Shown: positions 1-9,766, numbered from the stretch's first letter. The stretch: DNA of 64,000 nt from Colwellia sp. PAMC 21821 (GCF_002077175.1 NZ_CP014943.1:744001-808000); one strand, 5' to 3'. The notes: a model not told the origin generated them from the letters alone. Program-made: numbers and translations.

Positions 1-702
1 ACACCTTGGTTTCGATCGGTATCAGCTAGGGGCTGGGATTATCTAGGAAGAGCACGTTTGCCGAACTTCTATAGTTTAGATGATACTAATTGGCAGAGCA
101 TTACCCATTTTTACAAACGGGCAACCACCTGTCCGACGTCTTATTCTGGGACTATTGCCAGAAGCAATCCTTTGAAATGTCGATTAGTACTTTATAAGCA
201 GAAAAAGAAAGGAAGAAAAGATATGAATCAATTAGGTGTACCGAGGAAATCAAAAACCTCAAAGACTTATAGAAAGTCAGGAAACGACCCCTGGCTATTG
301 GCTACATCGTTGCCACAGGGGAAACAATTAGCAAAACGTGTCATGAAAATTTATCGTTTACGTATGCAAATTGAAGAAGGATTTCGAGATATGAAAAGTC
401 ATCAATTCGGGCAAGGATTTGAGTACAATAAAACAACTAAAATGAATAGATTATCCATACTCATTCTATTATCAAGCATTGCGCACTGGTTATTAATGGC
501 GATAGGATTAGCGACAAAAAATGAGAATAAACATAGGCAATACCAAGCTAACAGCTTGAAGAGTGACACAATACTATCGCTGCATTTTATTGGACTGCGC
601 GTTGTTGCTGACAGGTATGCAAAGCTAACGATAAAGACGTTTTTAAAAGCTGTAAGGCAGCTCCACTTATTTGGTGGAGCTTATATCATTGAGAGACTCT
701 GA
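1..702 (+). CDS. IS4-family transposase, 3' part (5' end outside window)
   Basis: The reading frame is open from base 1, so the gene begins upstream of the window. The C-terminal catalytic part of an IS4-type DDE transposase is visible. The signature Y-x2-R-x3-E-x6-K is intact in YRLRMQIEEGFRDMK (about base 350-394), which supplies the last catalytic acidic residue. The preceding NDPWLLATSLP stretch is typical of the strand before it. The stop at 700-702 is followed within 20 nt by GGGGATCGCTCAG, which is probably the right terminal inverted repeat of the element, though the left end is not visible. Whether the element is active cannot be judged. Confidence 0.85.
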   Translation, partial: TPWFRSVSARGWDYLGRARLPNFYSLDDTNWQSITHFYKRATTCPTSYSGTIARSNPLKCRLVLYKQKKKGRKDMNQLGVPRKSKTSKTYRKSGNDPWLLATSLPQGKQLAKRVMKIYRLRMQIEEGFRDMKSHQFGQGFEYNKTTKMNRLSILILLSSIAHWLLMAIGLATKNENKHRQYQANSLKSDTILSLHFIGLRVVADRYAKLTIKTFLKAVRQLHLFGGAYIIERL

Positions 703-721
703 TATTTTGTGGGGATCGCTC

Positions 722-854
722 AGGGTCAGATACACATTAAATTTTAGTTGTCTGATATCCTATAAAACGAGCAACATGGTCAAGCTCTGAGCTCGACATT
801 CCCTCTTTTACAATGACCAAAGCCACCAAAATCAATTAATGTGTATCTGACCCT
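722..854. repeat. 133-bp element bounded by perfect 19-bp inverted repeats (IS remnant or MITE)
   Basis: AGGGTCAGATACACATTAA at 722-740 is repeated exactly in inverse orientation at 836-854. The interior, read on the minus strand, has a short open frame that looks like a protein C-terminus (…KEGMSSSELDHVARF…) ending before the left repeat. The unit is therefore best seen as the collapsed remnant of a longer mobile element. It abuts the presumed right end of the IS4 element. I do not recognise the parent element. Confidence 0.6.
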
Positions 855-882
855 ACTTTATATAAAACTAAATATTGAGGCG

Positions 883-912
883 AAAAAAAACCAGTCGTTA
901 GACTGGTTTTTT
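883..912 (-). terminator. Rho-independent terminator after the distal tRNA-Arg
   Basis: The stem AAAACCAGTC / GACTGGTTTT with loop GTTA is followed on the minus strand by a U run. It lies just 3' of the tRNA at 919-995. The same terminator with the same flank recurs at 1319-1346, so tRNA and terminator were duplicated together. Confidence 0.8.
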
Positions 913-918
913 TCAATG

Positions 919-995
919 TGGCGGACGCGGCAGGAGTCGAACCTGCGACCGCCTGGTTCGTAGCCAGGTACTCTATCCAGCTGAGCTACGCGTCC
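919..995 (-). tRNA. tRNA-Arg(ACG), copy 3 in transcription order
   Basis: This is a 77-nt cloverleaf on the minus strand. Its acceptor stem GGACGCG/CGCGTCC is followed by discriminator G and an encoded CCA. The anticodon loop CTACGAA gives anticodon ACG, and the T arm holds GGTTCGA. It is identical to the copies at 1354-1430 and 1565-1641. A cluster of identical tRNA-Arg-ACG genes downstream of csrA and tRNA-Ser-GCT is the conserved gammaproteobacterial arrangement (E. coli serV-argVYZQ). Confidence 0.95.
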
Positions 996-998
996 GCA

Positions 999-1262
999 AT
1001 AAACGGTTTTTTTATATCTCATGTTTAGGAGATAACGAACTTACTCTCTAAAGAGCATTCGTAGCCAGCAATGTTAGATAATCTATCCAACTGAACTACA
1101 CATCCGTAATAAACTGTTTTTTTATATCTCATGTTTAGGAGATAACGAACTTACTCACTAAAGAGCATTCGTAGCCAGCAATGTTAGATAATCTATCCAG
1201 CTGAGCTACGCGTCCGCAATAAACGGTTTTTTTATATCTCATGTTTAGGAGATAACGAACTC
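999..1262 (-). repeat. 110-bp tandem repeat carrying degenerate tRNA-Arg 5' halves
   Basis: Units start at 999, 1109 and 1219 (the last is partial, about 44 bp), each opening with ATAAAC(G/T)GTTTTTTTATATC. The two full units each end in a partial tRNA-Arg 5' half on the minus strand: acceptor 5' strand, D arm and a piece of anticodon stem (GTAGCCAG). The T arm and acceptor 3' strand are missing. In the first unit the tRNA part is mutated (CATCC for CGTCC); in the second it is intact as far as it goes. These are non-functional products of unequal recombination in the tRNA array. Confidence 0.85.
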
Positions 1263-1318
1263 ATTTGATAATAACACTCTATCATCATGCTTCAATCATA
1301 AAACTAAATATTGAAGCG

Positions 1319-1346
1319 AAAAAAAACCAGTCGTTAGACTGGTTTT
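1319..1346 (-). terminator. Rho-independent terminator after the middle tRNA-Arg
   Basis: The hairpin AAAACCAGTC / GACTGGTTTT (1323-1346) with an A run on the plus strand is a near copy of the one at 883-912. It sits directly 3' of the tRNA at 1354-1430. Confidence 0.8.
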
Positions 1347-1353
1347 TTCAATG

Positions 1354-1430
1354 TGGCGGACGCGGCAGGAGTCGAACCTGCGACCGCCTGGTTCGTAGCC
1401 AGGTACTCTATCCAGCTGAGCTACGCGTCC
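1354..1430 (-). tRNA. tRNA-Arg(ACG), copy 2
   Basis: This gene is identical over 77 nt to the other two tRNA-Arg copies, with anticodon ACG and encoded CCA. An apparent plus-strand open frame over it is the usual antisense artefact of tRNA genes. It has its own terminator downstream at 1319-1346. Confidence 0.95.
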
Positions 1431-1564
1431 GCGGTCAATCGTTATTTTATATCTTGATTCAAGATAAACTTAGATAAAATACTACTTAACATAAGTCATA
1501 TATTTATTTTTTAATTAGCTTTAATATTAGCTACTCTTTATTATTTAGCCACTCAAAGAAAAAG

Positions 1565-1641
1565 TGGCGGACGCGGCAGGAGTCGAACCTGCGACCGCCT
1601 GGTTCGTAGCCAGGTACTCTATCCAGCTGAGCTACGCGTCC
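1565..1641 (-). tRNA. tRNA-Arg(ACG), copy 1 (nearest tRNA-Ser)
   Basis: A 77-nt tRNA with anticodon ACG, discriminator G and encoded CCA, identical to the other copies. No terminator hairpin is visible between it and copy 2, so transcription may run on into the next tRNA. The 130 bp separating it from copy 2 contains only AT-rich sequence. Confidence 0.95.
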
Positions 1642-1783
1642 TTATTTAAACCTGTTATTTATATCTCTAGTTTAAGAGATAACGAACTAGACAATATTTA
1701 CTTAGGTAAACGACCTAGTCAATATTATATACATTCGTAGTGAACTATTTCAATATCGTTGTTCCTACGATGCCAATCTAAAA

Positions 1784-1878
<95 letters not shown>

Positions 1879-2042
1879 AATGGGTGCGAATAATAAGGGA
1901 TTATAAAAATAAGTCAAACTTTTTTCAGCTTTTATTCTTATTTTTTGACTGTTTGCTGAGAATTCAAACAACACGGTCATTTTTCCTACATTAACTCACA
2001 AGAATCAGCACTAATTCGCCTTGAAAATTTTATTGCTGGATC

Positions 2043-2068
2043 AAAAAAGCCGACTAGTGTCGGCTTTA
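2043..2068 (-). terminator. csrA terminator
   Basis: A 9-bp perfect stem AAAGCCGAC / GTCGGCTTT with loop TAGT lies 16 bases past the csrA stop, with an A run on the plus strand that becomes the U run of the transcript. Confidence 0.85.
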
Positions 2069-2083
2069 ATTATGAGAAAATAA

Positions 2084-2281
2084 TTAACTTTCGTTCCCTG
2101 AGGCTTCACCCTCACCTTTTTCCGATTGTATTCTCATATAGATTTCTTCTCGATGAACCGACACTTCTTTTGGCGCGTTAACACCAATACGTACTTGATT
2201 GCCTTTTACACCTAACACTGTCACTGTGACGTCGTCTCCGATCATCAACGTTTCACCAACTCGGCGAGTTAATATTAACAT
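2084..2281 (-). CDS. csrA: Carbon storage regulator CsrA
   Basis: CsrA is a small dimeric RNA-binding protein that represses or stabilises mRNAs by binding GGA motifs near ribosome binding sites. The 65-residue product starts [17 protein letters not shown] and contains the RNA-contacting segments LTRR at the N-terminus and VHREEIY near residues 42-48, matching the family over its full length. The C-terminal tail is acidic and variable as usual. It lies between alaS and tRNA-Ser/tRNA-Arg, as in other gammaproteobacteria. The lysC aspartokinase found between alaS and csrA in several relatives is absent here. Confidence 0.97.
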   Translation of the reverse strand: MLILTRRVGETLMIGDDVTVTVLGVKGNQVRIGVNAPKEVSVHREEIYMRIQSEKGEGEASGNES

Positions 2282-2723
2282 CTTAATTTCCTTTATGTTT
2301 AAAAACGAGATCCACTAAATATATATAAGCTAGTAACAAATTAAATTTAGTCTAATTTTTGCAAAAGTGCACTAAAGATTACAATAAGTAACTAAAATAC
2401 TTATCAAACATTGACGATTCCTTCGACAATATCGAGTTTCCTATGATTAATAGAAAACTTGCAAAACAAGAGTAGAATGCAATTGCAGCAATTACTGCTC
2501 ATTTTAACAACCTTAATGAAACAATAAACAACTTATAAGTAAATTAATGCAAATATAAGCAAATTTTCAGTAAAAAATGACTTGCTTGTATTATATTTTA
2601 CATTTTTTTAACAAATATAGCGGGTATTTTACTGTGACAGTGCCATTTATGCATTTTAACGCTTAACAATAAGCTAAAAAGTGTCACTAATAATGACACT
2701 TTTTCTAGTGTTCAAAAAAAATG
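2282..2723. other. Intergenic region between alaS and csrA
   Basis: About 440 bp of AT-rich sequence with no convincing ORF. It should carry the csrA promoter(s). A strong hairpin at 2676-2704 (AAAAAGTGTCA / TGACACTTTTT, loop of 7) has U runs on both strands. It could act as a second terminator for alaS transcripts, so that csrA is expressed mainly from its own promoter. No remnant of lysC could be recognised. Confidence 0.5.
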
Positions 2724-2747
2724 CAAAAAAAAAGGGGCAAAGCCCCT
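2724..2747 (-). terminator. alaS terminator
   Basis: GC-rich stem AGGGGC / GCCCCT with an AAA loop (2733-2747). The preceding A run on the plus strand gives a long U run in the minus-strand transcript. It lies about 30 bp past the alaS stop. Confidence 0.85.
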
Positions 2748-2778
2748 CTTAATTTAGTTTGTTTAGTTATTTAACTAA

Positions 2779-5403
2779 TTAGCTCAACTTATCTTTTAAC
2801 CAGCTTTGCGCTGCTTTTAAAGCGGCTTCAATGTTTTCTGGCTGGCTACCACCGGCTTGTGCCATGTCAGGGCGACCACCACCTTTACCACCAACTTCTT
2901 GTGCAGCTACATTAACTAACTCGCCAGATTTAACTTTGCCGATAAGATCTTTGGTTACCCCGGCAATTAAACTCACTTTATCGTCGCTAGCAGTCGCTAA
3001 TAAAATAACACCTGAGCCCATTTTATTTTTCAAGTCATCGACCATACCGCGAAGAGACTTAGCTTCTACACCTTCTAAATTAGCAATAAGCGCTTTTACG
3101 CCATTATAGTCGACAGCTTGGCTTACTAAGTCAGCTCCGGCTGCACTGGCGAGTTTTTGCTTAAATTGTGCCAGTTCTTTTTCTAACTCTTTATTGCGCA
3201 ACATTACTTGCTCAACCTTACTCGCCACATTAACAGGGTCAGTTTTAACGATTGCTGCAATGGTATTTAAGGTTTTTTCTTGTTCGGCAAAGTAATTTAA
3301 TGCTGCTTCACCCGTTACCGCTTCTATTCGACGAACACCAGCAGCTATACCTGATTCAGATATAATTTTGAATAAGCCAATATCACCCGTTCGGTCAACG
3401 TGAACACCACCACAAAGCTCTGTTGAGAAATCACCTAAGGTAACCACTCGCACTTCATCGTCGTACTTTTCACCAAATAAGGCCATAGCGCCTTTTTCTT
3501 TCGCTTCGTCAATTTGCATTAAATTGGTTTCGCGACCTAAGTTACTGCGAATTTGCTCATTCACCATACGTTCAACCATGATTAACTCTTCAGGTGTTAC
3601 TGCTTCAAAGTTAGAAAAGTCAAAACGTAGTTTTTCGGCATCACACAATGAGCCTTTTTGTGTAACATGTTCGCCTAATACTTTGCGAAGACTAGCGTGC
3701 AATATATGCGTAGCTGTATGGTTTTTAACAATAGCAGCGCGACGCTCACTATTAATTTGCGCTTTAACACGACTGTTTAAACCGATAGTGCTGCGAGCAG
3801 TACCTCTATGAGCAAACGCATGACCGAGTTTAACCGTATCGGTTACTTCAAATACGCCATCGTCAAGCAGTAGCGTACCGCTATCACCTACTTGCCCGCC
3901 TGATTCAGCGTAAAATGGCGTTTGATCAAGCACTACAATACCCGCTTCGCCTGCTTTCAGCTCTTTAACTGATGATTCAGCATTAAATAGCTCAACAACG
4001 GTAGAAGACATCTCATTGCGAGTGTAGCCTTTAAAGTCAGTTCTGTGTTCTGACTTAAGTGTTTCATTGTAATCTGTACCAAACTGACTGGCTTTTTGAG
4101 CGCGAATACGCTGTTGAGCCATCGCGGCATCAAAACCTTCGATATCAATGTGTAACTGACGTTCACGAGCAATGTCAGCGGTTAAATCTGCTGGAAAGCC
4201 GTAAGTATCATATAACTTAAATACATCATCACCTGCGATAGTGTCGCCTTTAAGTTCAGATAAAATATCTTCTAATAGCACCATGCCTCGATCTAACGTA
4301 CGACCGAATTGCTCTTCTTCTATGCGTAAAATTTTCTCAATAGTAGCTTGTTGTTGAACAAGTTCAGGGTATGCATCACCCATTTGCGCGGCAAGTGAGG
4401 CTACTATTTTATGAAAGAAAAATGATTTAGCTTCTAATTTATGTCCATGACGAATAGCACGGCGAATAATACGACGTAAAACATAGCCACGTCCTTCATT
4501 CGAAGGCATTACACCATCAGTAATCAAGAAGCTACATGAACGAATATGATCGGCAATTACACGTAATGATTTGTGTTCTAAATCGTCACATTCAAGTAAT
4601 TTAGCGGTATCACGAATTAAGCGTTGGAAAATATCAATTTCGTAATTGCTATGTACACCTTGAGTGATTGCGGCAATACGCTCTAAACCCATACCCGTAT
4701 CAACTGACGGCTTAGGTAAATTCTCCATTGTGCCGTCAGCGTGACGGTTGTATTGCATGAAAACGATATTCCAAATTTCGATAAAGCGATCGCCATCTTC
4801 ATCTGGTGAGCCTGGAGGACCACCGAAAATGTCTTCACCGTGGTCATAAAAAATTTCAGAACAAGGACCACATGGACCAGTATCACCCATCGACCAGAAG
4901 TTATCTGATTCATACTTTTTATCAGCTGACTTATCACCAATACGAATAATTTTCTCTGCTGGCACACCAATTTCATTTAGCCAATAGTTATAGGCTTCAT
5001 CATCGCTTTCATAAACAGTTACCAGTAACTTTTCTTTTGGCAATGCTAATACGGTAGTTAGAAATTCCCAGGCGTAATTAATCGCTTCTTCTTTGAAGTA
5101 ATCACCGAAACTAAAATTACCTAGCATTTCGAAAAAAGTATGGTGACGGGCTGTATAACCAACATTTTCTAAATCATTATGCTTACCGCCCGCGCGAACA
5201 CAACGTTGTGCCGAGGTAGCTCGGGTGTAGCTGCGAACATCGTCGCCAAGAAATACATCTTTAAATGGCACCATACCGGCATTAGTAAATAATAATGTCG
5301 CATCGTTGCCAGGGACAAGCGAGCTACTCGCTACAATTTGGTGCTGCTTAGAGGCATAAAAATCTAAAAATGCCTGACGCAATTGGGCACTAGTTTCAAT
5401 CAT
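2779..5403 (-). CDS. alaS: Alanine--tRNA ligase
   Basis: AlaRS charges tRNA-Ala and hydrolyses mis-acylated Ser/Gly-tRNA-Ala. The product of 874 residues (E. coli 876) has the class II catalytic core at the N-terminus ([28 protein letters not shown]-rich motif 2). The editing site zinc ligands are HTATH near residues 560-570 and CGGVH near 665-670. A C-terminal oligomerisation/C-Ala domain follows, with the [15 protein letters not shown] signature. I chose the ATG at 5403 (MIETSAQ), which has GGAAA about 8 nt upstream. A TTG 12 nt further upstream would add four residues. It has its own terminator and is the first gene of the alaS-csrA-tRNA block. Confidence 0.97.
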   Translation of the reverse strand: MIETSAQLRQAFLDFYASKQHQIVASSSLVPGNDATLLFTNAGMVPFKDVFLGDDVRSYTRATSAQRCVRAGGKHNDLENVGYTARHHTFFEMLGNFSFGDYFKEEAINYAWEFLTTVLALPKEKLLVTVYESDDEAYNYWLNEIGVPAEKIIRIGDKSADKKYESDNFWSMGDTGPCGPCSEIFYDHGEDIFGGPPGSPDEDGDRFIEIWNIVFMQYNRHADGTMENLPKPSVDTGMGLERIAAITQGVHSNYEIDIFQRLIRDTAKLLECDDLEHKSLRVIADHIRSCSFLITDGVMPSNEGRGYVLRRIIRRAIRHGHKLEAKSFFFHKIVASLAAQMGDAYPELVQQQATIEKILRIEEEQFGRTLDRGMVLLEDILSELKGDTIAGDDVFKLYDTYGFPADLTADIARERQLHIDIEGFDAAMAQQRIRAQKASQFGTDYNETLKSEHRTDFKGYTRNEMSSTVVELFNAESSVKELKAGEAGIVVLDQTPFYAESGGQVGDSGTLLLDDGVFEVTDTVKLGHAFAHRGTARSTIGLNSRVKAQINSERRAAIVKNHTATHILHASLRKVLGEHVTQKGSLCDAEKLRFDFSNFEAVTPEELIMVERMVNEQIRSNLGRETNLMQIDEAKEKGAMALFGEKYDDEVRVVTLGDFSTELCGGVHVDRTGDIGLFKIISESGIAAGVRRIEAVTGEAALNYFAEQEKTLNTIAAIVKTDPVNVASKVEQVMLRNKELEKELAQFKQKLASAAGADLVSQAVDYNGVKALIANLEGVEAKSLRGMVDDLKNKMGSGVILLATASDDKVSLIAGVTKDLIGKVKSGELVNVAAQEVGGKGGGRPDMAQAGGSQPENIEAALKAAQSWLKDKLS

Positions 5404-5437
5404 TTGAATTTCCAACTTTCCGAAAAATTATATCTGT

Positions 5438-5518
5438 TTAAGCGTTTAATAGTGTCATGATTTCATCTATTGATAAACCACCATGTTGTATAAAGCGCAC
5501 TCTTTTGGCTTTATCTTT
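5438..5518 (-). pseudogene. recX 3'-end relic
   Basis: Immediately upstream of alaS on the same strand is a 26-codon open stretch closed by TAA at 5438-5440, preceded in frame by a stop at 5519-5521. Its residues, including RFIQHGGLSIDEI, resemble the C-terminal helix of RecX proteins (E. coli has RFLLYRGYLMEDI at the same place). In many gammaproteobacteria recA-recX directly precede alaS. Here only the recX tail remains and recA is not in the window. The call rests on remembered family sequence and position, not on an alignment. Confidence 0.55.
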
Positions 5519-6069
5519 TTAATCTTTTATTAGGGACGCACCATAGCACTTATTATACGCAACCTCTGCTTGAAGATACCAACCTATTTAGGAATTTATT
5601 GATAAATTTCATACAAATTAACTACTACCTCCTTTATTGAGCCAATGCCCTTTTATATAGAGATAGCCTTAATCTTCAGCTATTCAGCTTCGAAACTTCC
5701 AATAAGTATGTGAACACCATGACTTTACATGCTCAGATACAACCTTAATCTAGCTCTTCGTAAACAACTAAAAACGAAATAACAATATAAAAATCGTCTA
5801 TAAAAATGATGATGCAGATGCTATTAAGTCATACATTTTATTTTGGTAACTATCTTGTTCGTTAATAAAATGACATTCAATATGGATAAAGCACATTCAG
5901 CACCCCAAAAAGTAAAAAATTTTAAAAATCATGATAAGTTTTACATTATGATAATAATCACGCAAAATAAACTTATACCCATTGAAGTAATGAATTAGCT
6001 AATTTAGAGCGACATTTATTCATCAATAAAAGCTATATTTTAGCTCTAAATAAAAAAACAGGGACCTGT
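5519..6069. other. Intergenic region between recX relic and lipoprotein gene
   Basis: About 550 bp, AT-rich, without a supportable ORF, tRNA or strong hairpin. It must contain divergent promoters for alaS (minus) and the lipoprotein gene (plus). It probably marks the breakpoint at which recA and most of recX were lost from this position. Confidence 0.4.
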
Positions 6070-9000
6070 ATGAAGGGACAAATTAAAAGCGTGCGTTTAA
6101 TCTTAGTGATTTTATTTAGCTCACTACTGTTACAAGCATGTGGCGGTTCAACTGAAAAATCACCCACGTTTACGGTTAATTCATCGGTTGCATCAGTAGC
6201 ATTTAACAATGAATTTTTGCAAACAGAAAACCACACTATTGCTGTTGATGTTACGTTTGATGGTGGTGGGCTTTTACTTGGCTTTGCCCCTACAGCTCAG
6301 CCAGTGCCTTGGTTGAATTATCGCGTTGAAAACCTGACAGATACCTCTGCTACCATTCATATTGATGTGGTCAATGCTAACTTATTAAATGCTAATCTTT
6401 ACGGGACAACATTAAGGTTATCCAGCGGCGACACTACGACCACTAACCTGGCTCATGCTGATATTAACGTTTCGTTATTGATATGGCAGGCCCTGACCTT
6501 CGATGATACCTTTGGTGTTGACTCGATAGCAGCAAAAACAATTAATGTCAGTTCAAATACAGATGATATATCTCTAACAAGTTCTGTACCTTGGCTCAGT
6601 GTCGAAAAAACCTTTCTCGATGGCATAACAACAATTACGGCAACACCCAATATTAGCGACTTTACTGAACCCGGTCTTTATCCGGCTGAAATTAGTATTA
6701 CCAGTCCGCTAGGTACAACACAATATCCAGTAGAATTAAGCTTAGACAACATTCATTTATTTGCTGATAGAGCAACCGTCGCCTTGGCGAAAACCGGTAA
6801 TATCAACAACAGCGAAACTACACTTAATATCAATTCAAATAGTATTTTACCTTGGCGTTGGCTAGCTACCACTGAAGCAAGTTGGTTAACACTGACACCT
6901 AATGCTGAAAATAATCAATTAACCATTACAGCTGATAGCAGTGCCTTAGCTAATAACACGACAACAACCGCTGAAATAACCCTAAGTGGCGATGAACAAA
7001 CTACCGCTATAGCAGAAACTATACTCGTGAGTTTTTATAAGTCTGACTTAGCCAGTGAAAACAATACGCTCGATATTGTCGCTAACACTGATGGTGTAGT
7101 CACTAACCCTTTACTGCCACATTATTATGTTGCAACAAGCAACGAGCTTCGCAGCTACCACCTTTATACTAATGAGTTGATATCAACAACCGTTATAGCT
7201 CCAGTAGATACCAAGTTAGAACAGCTTATTATTCACCCTAACGCCAGCATTATGTTAGCGAAAGCGCTTGAAACAACAGTTGTTGATGAAAACACCAGCG
7301 AAACTATGACACATAGATATAAAATTGACCTCAGTGACATGAGTTTTGTTGAATTAACCGATATTAATATAACCAGCGAACCTTTTAAATTTATCCGCAT
7401 TGATAGTCGCTATTTCGTGGCAACAAGAATTTTAGAGTTTACCGACGAAAACTTAATGCGTGTTGGCTTTGACGCGCCTAATGCATTTTTGGCCAGAGCC
7501 TTTAATGTTGCTGAAAAGAATCAAACCTTATTCGCATTAGATATAAGTACTATTGATGACTTAATGTCGATAAAGCGCTTAGAAGTTAAGGTTAATGACT
7601 TTGGCCGCAATCCTATTAGCACTAAAATCAGCCATAGTTACCGCCCTGAACTACTAGGTGAAAATGAGCAAATTAGCGATTTTTATGTAACGGCAGATGA
7701 AAAAAATATTTATGCGATAAGCCCAACGAGTGAGTGGATCAGCTTTGACGGTACAACATTTACTGATAATGGTGTATTAAATAGCGATGATACTATTACT
7801 AACTTAGCACTTTCTCATACAGCTAATGATCGTCCTCACTATGTTAGATTGGAATCTGAAGTCGGCTTTAAAGTTGATGTATATAATGAACAACAAGCCA
7901 TCGTTAGCCGTATTAATTTAGCGCCAAATCTACCAAGTAAAATGTTAATCGCTAATGGCGATAGCCGCGCAGTAATAACATCTTCACTAACTGATAAAAT
8001 AAGTGTGATCAATTTAAGTCAGTTTTCTAGCTCTGCGGAAACATTAGTATTCAGCACAAACTTTGGTGACAGCGCCATAACACAACAAACACTGACACTA
8101 GCAAGTATGGGTGAAGGTTGGCAAGCAACGGCTAGCGATCCTTGGCTAATATTAACGCAGCAGAGTGATGAAAATGGCGATGCTGTATTAGTCGATATCG
8201 ATCGCAGCTTAATTTCTGGCTGGGGTTTAATGTCTGGAAGTATTTCGATTGTCGACCCAACAAGTGGTACTACAAAAGGGATCACGGTTGAACTTGCCAT
8301 CGACGCCATTCGATTAAGCAGTAACTACGCGTCATTGGCTTTCAATAGTTTAGCCACAGAACAAACGTTAGTGCATACCGTGGACATATTGACCAACAGC
8401 GAAGCTAATATCGCTTGGCAAGCAACGACGGATGTTGACTGGTTATCCTTGTCATCGGACAGCACTAACAACACATTAACGATTACCGGTTTACCGGCTA
8501 ACATTATCACCGATGGTTTACATAGCGCGGTAATCAGCTTATCACCTACTGTCGAGGGGTCTGCGTTACCTGGCAGCATTAATGTCTCATTCAATAAAGG
8601 AGCAAGTGACGGTGCTAATATAGATATTGCCAATATTAGCTTTAATACCTCAGGTATAATATTAGATCCTATGCGACCTTATGTTTACATTGCAGCAGGC
8701 GATAAACTTAGCACTTACCACGTTATTTCTGGCGAGTTAATTAATACAGCAACATCGCCCTTAGCAGATGTCGACTTAACAAATTTAGTTGTTCACCCTG
8801 ATGGCTCTGTGTTGTTAGTATCAAATAGCGAAACTTATTTAGACGATGATGAGAATGAACAAACCCGTATTAATCATTATCAGTTTGACTTAACCAGCTA
8901 TCAATTTAGCCAACTTAATGCTGATAACATCACTATATTATCTCGTCCTGAAATGATAAAAATGGTTGCTGGGGTACCCGTTGTTATTACTCAAGCATTA

Positions 9001-9564
9001 GAATTCGCCAATGTAGAGCTAGTCCGTCAATATTGGGACCAAGAAAACACCTATTTTACCTCAAGCATTGCTCAAGCAAACAGTGCTGATATAGTCATGG
9101 CCTACAAACAAGCAACAAATTCTCTTGAGCGCTACGCCTTAAGTTATAACGCTTATACTAGTGAAACGATTTCAGTAATGAATGAACCTGCCTATATCAA
9201 TACAGCCTTCACTAGTTTAGCAAGCTTTGCGATAAGTCATCAGGGTAATACTATTTATAGTGCTAACAGTAACAGTGAATGGGCAAGTTTTGACGGCACT
9301 ATCTACACAGATAACGGCGTACTTCAAGGTAATAACAATGTGCAAACCTTTAACACCACCACTGATACCAGTGACAACAGTTACTTTTATCGTTTTGATC
9401 CAAGCCTAGGGCTTACTTACAGTAAATACAATGCTGCGCAGGTTGAACTTTGGTCAGACGTTATTGATGCAGGTAGTGCAGCGAGTTACTTAATGCCGGC
9501 TTATCAGCGAGTGTTGATTTATGATGCTGACACCGCAACGTTAAAGTTACGCTCTCATCAATAA
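6070..9564 (+). CDS. Giant duplicated lipoprotein with BACON-like and beta-propeller-like regions
   Basis: The 1164-residue product has a lipoprotein signal ending LLLQACGG (Cys24) with no Asp at +2, suggesting outer-membrane or surface placement. After it come Ser/Thr/Asn-rich beta-sandwich repeats with a recurring Trp-x-Leu motif (PWLNYRVE, PWLSVEK, SWLTLTP, PWLILTQQ, DWLSLSS). This motif resembles BACON-type Ig-like domains of carbohydrate-associated proteins. Two longer regions (about residues 335-655 and 850-1160) look like beta-propellers and are copies of each other. SEWxSFDGT followed by TDNGVL occurs near residues 554 and 1069. The gene stands alone with its own terminator. The role is unknown; polysaccharide binding or adhesion are possibilities. 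Confidence 0.7.
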   Translation: MKGQIKSVRLILVILFSSLLLQACGGSTEKSPTFTVNSSVASVAFNNEFLQTENHTIAVDVTFDGGGLLLGFAPTAQPVPWLNYRVENLTDTSATIHIDVVNANLLNANLYGTTLRLSSGDTTTTNLAHADINVSLLIWQALTFDDTFGVDSIAAKTINVSSNTDDISLTSSVPWLSVEKTFLDGITTITATPNISDFTEPGLYPAEISITSPLGTTQYPVELSLDNIHLFADRATVALAKTGNINNSETTLNINSNSILPWRWLATTEASWLTLTPNAENNQLTITADSSALANNTTTTAEITLSGDEQTTAIAETILVSFYKSDLASENNTLDIVANTDGVVTNPLLPHYYVATSNELRSYHLYTNELISTTVIAPVDTKLEQLIIHPNASIMLAKALETTVVDENTSETMTHRYKIDLSDMSFVELTDINITSEPFKFIRIDSRYFVATRILEFTDENLMRVGFDAPNAFLARAFNVAEKNQTLFALDISTIDDLMSIKRLEVKVNDFGRNPISTKISHSYRPELLGENEQISDFYVTADEKNIYAISPTSEWISFDGTTFTDNGVLNSDDTITNLALSHTANDRPHYVRLESEVGFKVDVYNEQQAIVSRINLAPNLPSKMLIANGDSRAVITSSLTDKISVINLSQFSSSAETLVFSTNFGDSAITQQTLTLASMGEGWQATASDPWLILTQQSDENGDAVLVDIDRSLISGWGLMSGSISIVDPTSGTTKGITVELAIDAIRLSSNYASLAFNSLATEQTLVHTVDILTNSEANIAWQATTDVDWLSLSSDSTNNTLTITGLPANIITDGLHSAVISLSPTVEGSALPGSINVSFNKGASDGANIDIANISFNTSGIILDPMRPYVYIAAGDKLSTYHVISGELINTATSPLADVDLTNLVVHPDGSVLLVSNSETYLDDDENEQTRINHYQFDLTSYQFSQLNADNITILSRPEMIKMVAGVPVVITQALEFANVELVRQYWDQENTYFTSSIAQANSADIVMAYKQATNSLERYALSYNAYTSETISVMNEPAYINTAFTSLASFAISHQGNTIYSANSNSEWASFDGTIYTDNGVLQGNNNVQTFNTTTDTSDNSYFYRFDPSLGLTYSKYNAAQVELWSDVIDAGSAASYLMPAYQRVLIYDADTATLKLRSHQ

Positions 9565-9613
9565 TTACAAGCTAGCGAACATGTGACTACTTAGCATGGC
9601 TACATAAAAAAAT

Positions 9614-9640
9614 AAAAAAACCGCAAAGTGCGGTTTTTTT
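9614..9640 (+). terminator. Terminator of the giant lipoprotein gene
   Basis: Stem AAAAAACCGC / GCGGTTTTTT with loop AAAGT and a T run, 50 bp after the stop codon. Confidence 0.85.
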
Positions 9641-9651
9641 ATTTTAAATTT

Positions 9652-9766
9652 AACACCAATTTGATTAATTAAGTGATCTACTATTGCATGAGGAAAAATG
9701 GATAATGACATGGCATAAAATGTAGTCAGTAGTAATTCTACTTATGAATTTTATAAAACCGTACTT
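9652..9766. repeat. Dispersed repeat, family 2 (copy A)
   Basis: About 115 bp sharing long matching blocks with 46752-46856: AAATTAAGT-like start, CATGAGG, AAATGGATAA, CATAAAAT, ACTTAT, AATTTTATAAA. No coding potential. Two diverged copies in one window point to a genome-wide short repeat family. Confidence 0.6.

Noticed and set aside
1265..1477. 70-aa ORF containing GRGRSRTCDRLVRSQVLYP on the plus strand
   Set aside because: It is the antisense translation of the tRNA-Arg gene at 1354-1430, a well-known spurious ORF type.
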